A stretch of DNA of 64,000 nucleotides. Origin: Pseudomonadota bacterium (GTDB lineage Bacteria > Pseudomonadota > Gammaproteobacteria > Xanthomonadales > Xanthomonadaceae). Positions within the stretch are counted from its first letter, which is position 1; the number at the start of each line of letters is the position of its first letter. Shown here in pieces: positions 47,656-57,163 of the stretch. The notes under the pieces were generated by a model that searched no databases, was not told the DNA's origin, and saw only the letters and a program-made list of their open reading frames with translations. The DNA lies in assembly GCA_021821195.1 (NCBI GenBank), contig JAKACT010000004.1, positions 1-64,000 of the forward strand, given 5' to 3'. Made by a program: the position numbers and the translations under genes.

Positions 47656-48612
47656 GTGAACGAAGCCATCCAATCCAATCCGGTCGCCCTGGTGTTCCCG
47701 GGCCAAGGCTCGCAGGCGGTCGGCATGCTGGCCGAACTGGCCGAACTGCACCCTGTCGTGAAGGCCACGTTCCAGGAGGCCTCCGAAGGCGCCGGCGTGG
47801 ACCTGTGGGCGCTGTCGCAGGGCGGCCCCGAGGAAATGCTGAACCGCACCGAATACACCCAGCCGGCGCTGCTGGCCGCAGGCGTGGCGGTGTGGCGGCT
47901 GTGGAGCGAGCAGGGCGGCCCGATGCCGTCGGTGCTGGCCGGCCACAGCCTGGGCGAATACACCGCGCTGGTCGCGGCCGGCGCGCTGTCGCTGCAGGAC
48001 GGCGCGCATCTGGTGCGCATCCGCGGCCAGCTGATGCAGGACGCCGCGCCCGCCGGCACCGGCGCGATGGCGGCCGTGCTGGGTGCTGAAGATGCGCTGG
48101 TCGAAGCCGTCTGCGTGGAAGCCTCCGGCGCACAGGTGGTGGTGCCGGCCAACTACAACTCGCCCGGCCAGATCGTGATCGGTGGCGACGCCGCGGCGGT
48201 GGACCGCGCGCTGTCGCTGCTGCAGGAAAAGGGCGTGCGCAAGGCGGTGAAGCTGGCGGTCAGCGTGCCGTCGCACACGCCGATGATGCGCGAGGCGGCC
48301 AACCGGCTGGCGCAGGCCATGGCCGGGCTGGAATGGAAGCTGCCGGCGTTGCCGGTGGTGCAGAACGTGGATGCCCGTGCGCACGACAGCGTCGACGCGA
48401 TCCGCGACGCGCTGGTGCGCCAGCTCTACCTGCCGGTGCAGTGGACCGGCTGCGTGCAGGCGCTGGCCGCGCGCGGGGTCACCCGGATCGCCGAGTGCGG
48501 CCCGGGCAAGGTGCTGACCGGCCTGGCCAAGCGCATCGACAAATCGCTCGACGCCCGCGCGTTGGGCACGCCGGCCGAATTTGCCGGCGCCATCGAGGAA
48601 TGGAAGGCATGA
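47656..48612 (+). CDS. fabD: Malonyl CoA-ACP transacylase
   Basis: ALVFPGQGSQAVGMLAELAELHP...LAGHSLGEYTALVAAGALSLQDGAHLVRIRG; GTG start assumed (TTG at 47647 also possible). Confidence 0.94.
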   Translation: MNEAIQSNPVALVFPGQGSQAVGMLAELAELHPVVKATFQEASEGAGVDLWALSQGGPEEMLNRTEYTQPALLAAGVAVWRLWSEQGGPMPSVLAGHSLGEYTALVAAGALSLQDGAHLVRIRGQLMQDAAPAGTGAMAAVLGAEDALVEAVCVEASGAQVVVPANYNSPGQIVIGGDAAAVDRALSLLQEKGVRKAVKLAVSVPSHTPMMREAANRLAQAMAGLEWKLPALPVVQNVDARAHDSVDAIRDALVRQLYLPVQWTGCVQALAARGVTRIAECGPGKVLTGLAKRIDKSLDARALGTPAEFAGAIEEWKA

Positions 48613-49355
48613 GCGAATTGTTGCTGAAGGGCGAGGTTGCACTGGTCACCGGCGCATCGCGCGGGATCGGCGCGGCGATTGCCGACGAACTGGCGGCGCT
48701 GGGCGCGACCGTCATCGGCACCGCCACTAGCGACGCCGGCGCGCAGGCGATCGGCGAGCGGCTGGCCGCGCGCGGCGGCCACGGCCGTCGCCTCAACGTC
48801 AACGAGGCCGGCGCCATCGAGGCGCTGGTGGAGGCCGTGTCCAGCGAATTCGGCGCGATCTCCATCCTGGTCAACAACGCCGGCATCACCCGCGACAACC
48901 TGCTGATGCGGATGAAGGACGAGGACTGGCAGGCCATCCTCGATACCAACCTGACCAGCGTGTACCGCGCGTCGAAGGCGGTGCTGCGCGGGATGATGAA
49001 GGCGCGCAAGGGCCGCATCGTCAACATCGCTTCGGTGATCGGCGTGACCGGCAACGCCGGCCAGGCCAACTACGCCGCGGCCAAGGCCGGGATCATCGCG
49101 TTCAGCAAGTCGCTGGCCAAGGAGATCGGCTCGCGCGGGATCACCGTCAACGTGGTCGCGCCCGGCTTCATCGCCACCGACATGACCGCCGACCTGCCGG
49201 AGGCCGCGAAGGAGGCGATGCTGGGCCAGATCGCGCTTGGGCGCCTGGGCGAACCGGCCGACATCGCCCGCGCGGTGGCGTTCCTTGCCGGCCCGTCGGC
49301 GGCCTACATCACCGGCGAGACCCTGCACGTCAACGGCGGCATGTACATGCCGTGA
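48609..49355 (+). CDS. fabG: 3-oxoacyl-ACP reductase FabG
   Basis: GEVALVTGASRGIGAAIADELAALGATV...NNAGITRDNLLMRMKDEDW...YAAAKAGIIAFSKSLAKE. Confidence 0.96.
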   Translation: MSELLLKGEVALVTGASRGIGAAIADELAALGATVIGTATSDAGAQAIGERLAARGGHGRRLNVNEAGAIEALVEAVSSEFGAISILVNNAGITRDNLLMRMKDEDWQAILDTNLTSVYRASKAVLRGMMKARKGRIVNIASVIGVTGNAGQANYAAAKAGIIAFSKSLAKEIGSRGITVNVVAPGFIATDMTADLPEAAKEAMLGQIALGRLGEPADIARAVAFLAGPSAAYITGETLHVNGGMYMP

Positions 49356-49444
49356 TCCATGGCCGGGCGGCCCGACTTCATGCCGCCCGGGTTTCCCGTA
49401 CACTTCACCACTGAACGACCCCATTTCCGGGAGGAGCAACCCAC

Positions 49445-49684
49445 ATGAGCAACATCGAAGAGCGCGTCAAGAAGATCGTCGTCGAACAACTGGGCGTCAA
49501 GGAAGAAGACGTCACCAACAGCGCGTCGTTCGTGGACGACCTGGGCGCGGATTCGCTGGACACCGTGGAGCTGGTGATGGCGCTCGAGGAAGAGTTCGAG
49601 TGCGAGATCCCGGACGAGGACGCGGAAAAGATCAGCACCGTGCAGGCTGCGATCGACTACATCAAGGCCCACGTCAAGGCGTAA
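49445..49684 (+). CDS. acpP: Acyl carrier protein
   Basis: [63 protein letters not shown]. Confidence 0.97.
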   Translation: MSNIEERVKKIVVEQLGVKEEDVTNSASFVDDLGADSLDTVELVMALEEEFECEIPDEDAEKISTVQAAIDYIKAHVKA

Positions 49685-49774
49685 GCCCGGCGTCCGCCAG
49701 CTGTACCCCGGGGGCCGCGCATGCGGCCCCCTGTGTTTGCATCGAACGTAACGAAAAGCGTGGAGGAGAAGGCG

Positions 49775-51013
49775 ATGGGCAAGCGACGCGTGGTGGTCAC
49801 GGGCATGGGCATCGTCTCGCCGCTGGGCCACGACCTGGCCAGCAACTGGGACGGCATCGTCAACGGCCGCTCCGGCATCGGCATGGTGGAAGGCTTCGAC
49901 GCCGGCACCTATCCCACCCGCATCGCGGGCGAGGTACGCGACTTCGACATCACCCGCTGGGTGAACCCGAAGGACGCCAAGAAGATGGACCACTTCATCC
50001 ACTACGGCATGGCCGCCTCGCTGATGGCGAAGGACGATGCCGGGCTGGAAGTGATCGAAGCCAACGCCGAGCGCATCGGCGCGCTGATCGGCGCCGGCAT
50101 CGGCGGCATCTGGGGCATCGAGGAAACCGCCATCAAGCTGCACGAGGGCGGGGTCCGCAAGATCAGCCCGTTCTACATCCCCTCCACCATCATCAACATG
50201 ATGCCGGGCCAGCTGTCGCTGGCGACCGGGATCAAGGGGCCGACGTTCTCGGCCGTGTCCGCCTGCGCGACCGCCAACCACAGCATCGGTATGGCGATGC
50301 GGATGATCCAGTACGGCGATGCCGACGTGATGTTCGCCGGCGGCGCCGAGCGCGGCAGCTCGCCGACCGCGATGGGCGGCTTCTGCGCGATGAAGGCGAT
50401 GAGCACCCGCAACGACGATCCCACCCGCGCCTCGCGGCCGTGGGATGCCGAACGCGACGGCTTCGTGCTGGGTGACGGCGCCGGCATCCTGGTGCTGGAG
50501 GAGTACGAGCACGCCAAGGCCCGCGGCGCGCGCATCTACTGCGAGCTGGCAGGATTCGGTGCGTCCTCCGACGCCTTCCACATGACCGCGCCCAGCGAGA
50601 ACGGCGAAGGCCCCGCACGCTGCATGGCGATGGCGTTCCGCGACGCCGGCATCAACCCGGAGGACGTGGGCTACCTCAACGCGCACGGCACCAGCACCCC
50701 GCTGGGTGACCTTGCCGAGACGCTGGCGATCAAGCGCGCGCTGGGCGACCACGCCTACAAGACGATGGTCAGCTCGACCAAGTCGATGACCGGCCACCTG
50801 CTTGGCGCGGCCGGCGGGGTGGAGGCGATCTATTCGATCAAGGCGCTGCAGACCGGCGTGATCCCGCCCACCATCAACCTGGAAACCCCGGGCGAAGGCT
50901 GCGACCTGGACTACGTGCCGAACGTGGCGCGCGAGGCGAAGATCGACGTGGCGGTGTCCAACGGCTTCGGCTTCGGCGGCACCAACGGCACGCTGGTGTT
51001 CAAGCGGATCTGA
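49775..51013 (+). CDS. fabF: Beta-ketoacyl-ACP synthase II
   Basis: MGKRRVVVTGMGIVSPLGHDLASNWDGIVNGRSGIGMVEGFDA...VSACATANHSIG. Confidence 0.96.
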   Translation: MGKRRVVVTGMGIVSPLGHDLASNWDGIVNGRSGIGMVEGFDAGTYPTRIAGEVRDFDITRWVNPKDAKKMDHFIHYGMAASLMAKDDAGLEVIEANAERIGALIGAGIGGIWGIEETAIKLHEGGVRKISPFYIPSTIINMMPGQLSLATGIKGPTFSAVSACATANHSIGMAMRMIQYGDADVMFAGGAERGSSPTAMGGFCAMKAMSTRNDDPTRASRPWDAERDGFVLGDGAGILVLEEYEHAKARGARIYCELAGFGASSDAFHMTAPSENGEGPARCMAMAFRDAGINPEDVGYLNAHGTSTPLGDLAETLAIKRALGDHAYKTMVSSTKSMTGHLLGAAGGVEAIYSIKALQTGVIPPTINLETPGEGCDLDYVPNVAREAKIDVAVSNGFGFGGTNGTLVFKRI

Positions 51014-51068
51014 CGCCCACGCCCTCCCTTGCGCGGCAGGGGAGGGCCGGGGAGGGTGCACTTCACCA

Positions 51069-52406
51069 ATGATCGCCGCCACCCTGCCCGCTGACATCGA
51101 CCTGCTCGACCTGCACCGGCTCGACCCGGCGCGCTACCCGGTGCTGCTGGAATCCAGCGCGACTGGCGCGCACGGTCGTCGCGACCTGCTGCTGGCACAC
51201 GCTGGCGAGGGCTTCGCCCTGCATCGCGATGGGGTGGTGCGCACGCTGTCGGGCGAAGCGCTCGCAGGCGGTTTCTTCGACGTGCTCGACCGGCAATGGC
51301 AGGCGGCTGCGACCGGCGCCGGCTTGCCGCTGGCCGGCGGTTGGGCGCTGCTGTTGGGCTACGAGCTGGCCGCGCAGGTGGAGCCGGTGCTGGCGCTGCC
51401 GCAGGCGGCGGGCGGGCTGCCCGTCGCGATCGCGCTGCGCTGCCCGGCGGTGGTCCTGCGCGATCGCAGCAGCGGCGAGCTCCGGGTTGCCGCCGAGGCC
51501 GGCTTCGAGGCGTGGCTGCCGCGCATCGAAGCGGACATCGAACGGACGCGTGCCCTGCCGCCGCTGCCGGCATGGGTGGCGCCGATCCGCATCGACGAAG
51601 ACGAGCCGCAACGCTATCTCGATGGCGTGGCGCGGGTGCTGGACTATCTCGCCGCCGGCGATGTGTTCCAGGCCAACCTTTCGCGCGGCTGGAAAGCGAC
51701 CTTCGAGGGCGCGCTGGATCCCGCCGCGCTGTTCCAGCGCCTGCGCCAGCACAATCCGGCGCCGTTCGCGGGACTGTTCCACAGTGGGTGGGGCAGCGTG
51801 GTCAGCGCTTCGCCGGAGCGGCTGCTGTCGGTACGCGCTGGGGTTGCCGAAACCCGCCCGATCGCCGGCACCCGCGCGCGCTTTCCCGGCGACGACGATG
51901 CCGCGCGCATCCGCGAGTTGGTGGGCCATCCCAAGGAGCGCGCCGAGCACGTCATGCTGCTGGACCTGGAGCGCAACGACCTCGGCCGCGTGTGCGCGCC
52001 GGGCAGCGTGCAGGTGGATGAATTGATGACGGTGGAAAGCTATGCGCATGTCCACCACATCGTCAGCAACGTGCGTGGCCAGCTGCGCGCGGGGGTGACG
52101 CCGGGGCAGGCGCTGGCCGCGCTGTTCCCCGGCGGCACGATCACGGGTTGCCCGAAGGTGCGGTGCATGCAGATCGTGGCCGAGCTGGAGGGCGTGGGCC
52201 GCGGCGCGTACACCGGCGCGATGGGCTGGCTGGGGCACGACGGCGACATGGACCTGAACATCCTGATCCGCAGCGCCGAGGTGGAGGGCGACACCCTGCG
52301 CTTCCGCACGGGCGCCGGCATCGTGATCGACTCCGATCCGCAGCGCGAGCTGGAGGAAACGCGGGCGAAGGCGCGGGGGATGATGAGGGCACTGGGATGC
52401 GAGTGA
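51069..52406 (+). CDS. pabB: Aminodeoxychorismate synthase component I
   Basis: Chorismate-binding domain: FQANLSRGWKATFEG...RPIAGTRARFPG...HVMLLDLERNDLGRVCAPGSVQVDELM...GGTITGCPKVRCMQI. Confidence 0.9.
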   Translation: MIAATLPADIDLLDLHRLDPARYPVLLESSATGAHGRRDLLLAHAGEGFALHRDGVVRTLSGEALAGGFFDVLDRQWQAAATGAGLPLAGGWALLLGYELAAQVEPVLALPQAAGGLPVAIALRCPAVVLRDRSSGELRVAAEAGFEAWLPRIEADIERTRALPPLPAWVAPIRIDEDEPQRYLDGVARVLDYLAAGDVFQANLSRGWKATFEGALDPAALFQRLRQHNPAPFAGLFHSGWGSVVSASPERLLSVRAGVAETRPIAGTRARFPGDDDAARIRELVGHPKERAEHVMLLDLERNDLGRVCAPGSVQVDELMTVESYAHVHHIVSNVRGQLRAGVTPGQALAALFPGGTITGCPKVRCMQIVAELEGVGRGAYTGAMGWLGHDGDMDLNILIRSAEVEGDTLRFRTGAGIVIDSDPQRELEETRAKARGMMRALGCE

Positions 52407-52413
52407 TCGAGCG

Positions 52414-52484
52414 GCGGATGCCATGGGCCTTGGCGCAGTCGCTCCCCGATACTCGCTTGGTGCGCCAAGGCCCACGGCATCCGC
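52414..52484. repeat. Long inverted repeat (24-nt arms, 23-nt loop) between pabB and pabC
   Basis: gcggatgccatgggccttggcgca (52414-52437) and tgcgccaaggcccacggcatccgc (52461-52484); 23 of 24 paired. Confidence 0.92.
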
Positions 52485-52515
52485 TTGCAACCTGCGCTGG
52501 CCGCCGGGAGGGAAA

Positions 52516-53328
52516 ATGATTTTTTCCGGCGTAACTCGATCGACTGAGTTGTCCATTTCCAATCGCGGCCTTGCCTACGGCGACGGCGTGTTCGAAACCA
52601 TGCGCGTGCATGGCGGCGAACTGCCGCTGTGGCCGCGCCATCTCGCGCGGCTGCGCGAAGGCGCGCAGCGGCTCGGCATCGGCTTGCCCGATCCGGCTTT
52701 CATCGAAGCACGCATCGCCGAGATGATCGACGGCGCCGATGCCGGCGTACTCAAGCTGCTGCTCACCCGCGGCGACGGTGGCCGCGGCTACGCGCCGCCG
52801 GTCGATGCGCAGCCGGTGTGGACATTGGCGCTGCATCCGCTGCCGCCGATCGCCGGCGGCAGCCTGCGCCTGCATGCCTGCGACACACGGTTGGCGATCC
52901 AGCCCGCGCTGGCCGGTATCAAACATTGCAACCGTCTTGAACAGGTGCTCGCGCGCGCCGAAGTCGAGCGCGCCGGTTGCGACGAAGGGCTGATGCGGGA
53001 CAGCGAAGGCCGCGTGGCCGGCGCCACCGCCGCCAACCTGCTGGCGCATCGCCATGGCCGCTGGCTGACGCCGCCGGTTGCCCGCAGCGGCGTGGCCGGG
53101 GTGCTGCGCGGCTGGCTGCTGGCGCGGGGACTGGTGGAGGAGGCCGAACTGACGCCAGGCGAGGTGGAGGACGCCGACGCACTGGCGCTCTGCAACGCCG
53201 TGCGCGGTATCCTGCCGGTCTCCCTGCTGGGCGCGCGCAACTGGGCGGCGCACCCGGCGCTGACCGAACTGCAGGCGCGACTGGCGATGGCCTATCCCAT
53301 GTTTTCCAATCCCGCGGTGGGCGCATGA
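52516..53328 (+). CDS. pabC: Aminodeoxychorismate lyase
   Basis: SISNRGLAYGDGVFETMRVHGGELPLWPRHLARLREGAQRLGI...: class IV aminotransferase/ADC lyase. Confidence 0.9.
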   Translation: MIFSGVTRSTELSISNRGLAYGDGVFETMRVHGGELPLWPRHLARLREGAQRLGIGLPDPAFIEARIAEMIDGADAGVLKLLLTRGDGGRGYAPPVDAQPVWTLALHPLPPIAGGSLRLHACDTRLAIQPALAGIKHCNRLEQVLARAEVERAGCDEGLMRDSEGRVAGATAANLLAHRHGRWLTPPVARSGVAGVLRGWLLARGLVEEAELTPGEVEDADALALCNAVRGILPVSLLGARNWAAHPALTELQARLAMAYPMFSNPAVGA

Positions 53329-54377
53329 AGGCGCGTCGGCCGCTGCTGATCCTGCTGCTGGCCGTGCTGGCGGTGGCGGCGTGGTACTGGGATCGTTTCC
53401 GGACCTTCGCCGAGGCGCCGTTGCCCGGCATCCAGGCGGACGCCGGGCTGGTGGTCGCACGCGGCGACAACCTCGACAAGGTGCTGCGCAAGCTGCAGGC
53501 GCAGGGCGTGGACACCGGCGACCGGCTGTACTGGCAACTGCTGGCGCGCCAGACCGGAGCTGCCGGCCGGCTGCAGGTAGGCGAATACGCGCTGCGCGAG
53601 GACACCTCGCCGCGCGCGCTGCTGCAGGCCATGCGCGACGGCAAGGTGGTGCGGCGCATGTTCACCATCATCGAAGGCTGGAACATCCGCGACCTGCGCG
53701 CGGCGCTGCGCAAGGCGCCGCTGCTTGGGCAGGAGACCACGCAGATGGATGACGCCGCGTTGATGACCGCGCTGGGTCATGCCGGCCAGCACCCGGAGGG
53801 CCGCTTCCTGCCGGAGACCTATGCCTGGGTACGTGGCGATTCCGACCTCGACATCCTCAAGCGCGCCTACGCCGGCATGGACAAGGCGCTGGATGCGGCG
53901 TGGAAATCGCGGGTTCCGGACCTGCCGCTGGACAATCGCGACCAGGCGCTGGCGCTGGCCTCCATCGTCGAGAAGGAAACCGGCATCGCCGAGGAGCGGC
54001 CGGCCATCGCCGGCGTGTTCGTGCGCCGGCTCAAGACCGGCATGCGCCTGCAGACCGATCCCACCGTGATCTACGGCATGGGCTCCAGCTACACCGGCAA
54101 TATCCGCCGCAGCGACCTGACCACCGATACGCCCTACAACACCTACACCCGCGATGGCCTGCCGCCGACGCCCATCGCCATGCCCGGCAAGGCGGCGCTG
54201 CAGGCGGCCACGCATCCGGCGCCGGGCGATGCGCTGTATTTCGTCGCGGTGGGCGATGGCAGCGGGCGGCACGTGTTCAGCGCCTCGCTGGACGCACACA
54301 ACAGCGCGGTGCGCGACTACGTGCAGCGCTACCGCGCGCAGCGGCAGGCCGAGCGTGAAGGAGCCACGCCGAAGTGA
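53325..54377 (+). CDS. mltG: Endolytic transglycosylase MltG (YceG)
   Basis: N-terminal TM, FTIIEGWNIRDLRAAL...ASIVEKETGIAEERPAIAGVFVRRLKTGMRLQTDPTVIYGMG...YNTYTRDGLPPTPIAMPGKAAL. Confidence 0.95.
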   Translation: MKARRPLLILLLAVLAVAAWYWDRFRTFAEAPLPGIQADAGLVVARGDNLDKVLRKLQAQGVDTGDRLYWQLLARQTGAAGRLQVGEYALREDTSPRALLQAMRDGKVVRRMFTIIEGWNIRDLRAALRKAPLLGQETTQMDDAALMTALGHAGQHPEGRFLPETYAWVRGDSDLDILKRAYAGMDKALDAAWKSRVPDLPLDNRDQALALASIVEKETGIAEERPAIAGVFVRRLKTGMRLQTDPTVIYGMGSSYTGNIRRSDLTTDTPYNTYTRDGLPPTPIAMPGKAALQAATHPAPGDALYFVAVGDGSGRHVFSASLDAHNSAVRDYVQRYRAQRQAEREGATPK

Positions 54378-55030
54378 CGATGCTGCAATCAAAGCCGCGC
54401 CTGCTGACCATCGAAGGCGGCGAGGGTGCGGGCAAGAGCACCGTGCTGTCGGCGCTGCGCGACGCCCTGCTGGCCGATGGCTGCGAAGTGGTCTGCACGC
54501 GCGAGCCGGGCGGCACCCCGCTGGCCGAACGCATCCGCGGCCTGCTGCTGGACGCCGGCGACGAGCCGGTGCATCCGCATGCCGAACTGCTGCTGATGTT
54601 CGCCGCGCGCGCGCAGCACGTGCAGCGGCTGGTACTGCCGGCGCTGGCGCGCGGCGCGTGGGTGATTTCCGATCGCTTCACCGATTCCAGCTACGCCTAC
54701 CAGGGTGCGGCGCGCGGCATGGATGAAGGTTTCATCGCCGAACTCGAGCGGCGCGCGGTCGGCATCGAGCCCGGCCTGACCCTGCTGCTGGACCTGGGCG
54801 TGGCGCATGCGCGCGAACGCACCCGCGGGCGCGACCTGCTGGGCGGCGCTTCGCCGGATCGCATCGAGCGCGAGCACGACGACTTCTTCGAGCGCGTGCG
54901 CGAAGGCTTCCTGGCGCGTGCGACGGCACATCCGCAGCGCATCCATGTGCTCGATGCCAGTCCGGACGCCGCCACCGTCGCCGCCGCCGCGCTGGCGGTG
55001 CTGGCCGACTACCGCAAGGCGCTGGCATGA
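54374..55030 (+). CDS. tmk: dTMP kinase
   Basis: LLTIEGGEGAGKSTVLSALRDALLADGCEVVCTREPGGTPLAERIR...SDRFTDSSYAYQG. Confidence 0.95.
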   Translation: MTMLQSKPRLLTIEGGEGAGKSTVLSALRDALLADGCEVVCTREPGGTPLAERIRGLLLDAGDEPVHPHAELLLMFAARAQHVQRLVLPALARGAWVISDRFTDSSYAYQGAARGMDEGFIAELERRAVGIEPGLTLLLDLGVAHARERTRGRDLLGGASPDRIEREHDDFFERVREGFLARATAHPQRIHVLDASPDAATVAAAALAVLADYRKALA

Positions 55031-56025
55031 ACCTGCCGCCGCTCTCGCCCTGGCAGCAGCGCGCCTACACGCAGGCGGCCGCCGCCATCGAAGCCGGGCA
55101 CTTCGGCCACGCAACGCTGGTCACCGGGCCGGCGCTGATCGGCAAGCGCCTGCTCGCCGAACACTTGGCCCGGCGCGTGCTGTGCCTGTCGCCGCGCCCC
55201 GATGGCGAGGCCTGCGGCGGATGCAGGAGCTGCACGCTGTTCGCCTCGCGCGCGCAGATGGAAGCACTTGAGGTGCGCCCGGACGGCACGCCGGCGCATC
55301 CATGGGGGCACAGTGCGCATCCGGACCTGCGCTTCCTCGGCTACGAGATCAACCACAAGACCGGCAAGCCGCGCAGCGAGATCGTGATCGAGCAGATCCG
55401 CGCGCTGTCGGAAAAAATGGGCATGACCGCGCAGCTGGGCGGTGCGCAGGTGGTGATCGTCGACCCCTGCGATGCGATCAACTGGAGCGCCTTCAACGCG
55501 CTGCTGAAGACGCTGGAGGAGCCGCAGCCGGGTCGTTACCTGTGGCTGCTGGCGTCCAACCCGGCGCGGCTGCCGGCCACCATCCTCAGCCGCTGCCAGC
55601 GGCTGGAGCTGCGGCTGCCGCCACACGATGAAGCCCTGCAGTGGCTGCGCCAGCGTGGCCACGCGGAGGCCGTGGCCAGCGAGGCGCTGGATGCCGCGCG
55701 CGGGCACCCGGGGCTGGCCGATGCGTGGGCATCGGGAGATGGCCTGGCGCTGCGCCGTGACGCGGCCAAGGACGCGCAGGCGCTGCTGCGCGGGCAGGCC
55801 GAGGCCAGCGAGGTCGCACAACGCTGGGTGGCCGACGGACGCGCCGCGGAACGTTTGGCTCATCTGGCCGAGTTCGCGCTGCGCGAAGCCGCGGGCTTGA
55901 CCGATCCGGCCGCAACCCGCACGCTGGCCGCGCGCTTCGACGCGGCCAACCGCGCCCGCGAGCTGCTGCACACCACGGTGCGCGCGGATCTGGCGGTGGC
56001 GGAAGCGCTGCTGGCATGGCGCTGA
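55027..56025 (+). CDS. holB: DNA polymerase III subunit delta'
   Basis: LVTGPALIGKRLLAEHLARRVLC...CGGCRSC...[49 protein letters not shown]. Confidence 0.92.
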   Translation: MNLPPLSPWQQRAYTQAAAAIEAGHFGHATLVTGPALIGKRLLAEHLARRVLCLSPRPDGEACGGCRSCTLFASRAQMEALEVRPDGTPAHPWGHSAHPDLRFLGYEINHKTGKPRSEIVIEQIRALSEKMGMTAQLGGAQVVIVDPCDAINWSAFNALLKTLEEPQPGRYLWLLASNPARLPATILSRCQRLELRLPPHDEALQWLRQRGHAEAVASEALDAARGHPGLADAWASGDGLALRRDAAKDAQALLRGQAEASEVAQRWVADGRAAERLAHLAEFALREAAGLTDPAATRTLAARFDAANRARELLHTTVRADLAVAEALLAWR

Positions 56026-56058
56026 GGCTTGGGACAGGCAACTGACAGGGAACGGGGA

Positions 56059-56418
56059 ATGAGCAATCCGACCGGTGGGGCAAGGCAGGGCATCCTGTCG
56101 CTGGCGATCAAGGACAAGGCGGCGCTGTACAACGCCTACATGCCCTTCATCCGCCAGGGCGGCATCTTCGTGCCCACCGCGCGCCGCTACTTCATCGGCG
56201 ACGAAGTGTTCCTGCTGCTGACCCTGCCGGATTCCTCCGAACGCCTGCCGGTGGCCGGCAAGGTGGTGTGGGTGACGCCCACCGGCGCGCAGGGCAACCG
56301 TGCCGCCGGCATCGGCGTGCAGTTCGCCGATACCGCCGAAGGCGAAGCGGTGCGCAGCAAGATCGAAACCACCCTGGCTGGCACCCTCAACGCGGACCAA
56401 CCGACGCAGACGATGTAA
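56059..56418 (+). CDS. PilZ domain-containing protein
   Basis: LSLAIKDKAALYNAYMPFIRQGGIFVPTARRYFIGDEVFLLLTLPDSSERLPVAGKVVWVTPTGAQGNRAAGIGVQF; adjacent to holB. Confidence 0.92.
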   Translation: MSNPTGGARQGILSLAIKDKAALYNAYMPFIRQGGIFVPTARRYFIGDEVFLLLTLPDSSERLPVAGKVVWVTPTGAQGNRAAGIGVQFADTAEGEAVRSKIETTLAGTLNADQPTQTM

Positions 56419-56622
56419 CTGCGGCCTTGGTTGGGATGACCGGCGCGGCCGCACCGCTGCACTGGACACGCCCCTGGCGACGACGCGTGCTTGGCCTGCG
56501 GAAACGCGAGGCCGTGCGTGCAGTCCAGTCCCGCATGCCCTCGTTGGGCCGCGTCCGGCCCGGCTTCATCGCCACCCAAGGCGTTTCGTCGCAGGCCGGT
56601 TGACGACGACTGGCTGTTCGCG

Positions 56623-56645
56623 CTGTACTATTTCAAATAGTACAG
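56623..56645. promoter_or_regulatory. Perfect inverted repeat, putative GntR/YtrA-family operator
   Basis: ctgtactatt-tca-aatagtacag, 17 bp upstream of the GntR-family start codon. Confidence 0.7.
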
Positions 56646-56661
56646 ATAAGGCGGTGCGCCG

Positions 56662-57072
56662 ATGGCCCGAACCAGCCCCCTGATGATCCAGGTCGCCACC
56701 GGCGATCCGCGCCCGATCGGCCGCCAGATCGTCGATGCCGTGCGCATGAAGATCGCCACCGGCGAGCTCACGCACGGCAACCAGCTGCCCAGCGTCCGCG
56801 GGCTTGCCCAGCAGCTGATGATCAATCCGAATACCGTCGCCAAGGCCTATGCCGAGCTGACCACCGAGGGTTGGCTGGAATCGCGCCAGGGCACGGGCCT
56901 GTTCGTCTCCGCACCCCGCCAGCGATTGTCCGACGCCGAGCGGGAACGCCGCTTGGACGACGCCGTCGGCCGCTTCGTCAACGACGTGATCCCGCTGGGC
57001 TTTGCAGCCGACGAGGTGCAGGCGCGCGTCGCCGACGCCTTCGAGCTGCTGGTGCCCCGCAAGACCGCCTGA
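56662..57072 (+). CDS. GntR family transcriptional regulator (YtrA-like)
   Basis: PIGRQIVDAVRMKIATGELTHGNQLPSVRGLAQQLMINPNTVAKAYAELTTEGWLESRQGTGLFV; short C-terminus typical of YtrA subfamily. Confidence 0.92.
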   Translation: MARTSPLMIQVATGDPRPIGRQIVDAVRMKIATGELTHGNQLPSVRGLAQQLMINPNTVAKAYAELTTEGWLESRQGTGLFVSAPRQRLSDAERERRLDDAVGRFVNDVIPLGFAADEVQARVADAFELLVPRKTA

Positions 57073-57163
57073 CCCCGCCATCGCCGCCGTGGGGCCGTCC
57101 GTCTGCGCCCAGCGCAGGGGGGCAGCGATCCGCGGATCGGCCGGCCCATCCGGATACGCCTAC

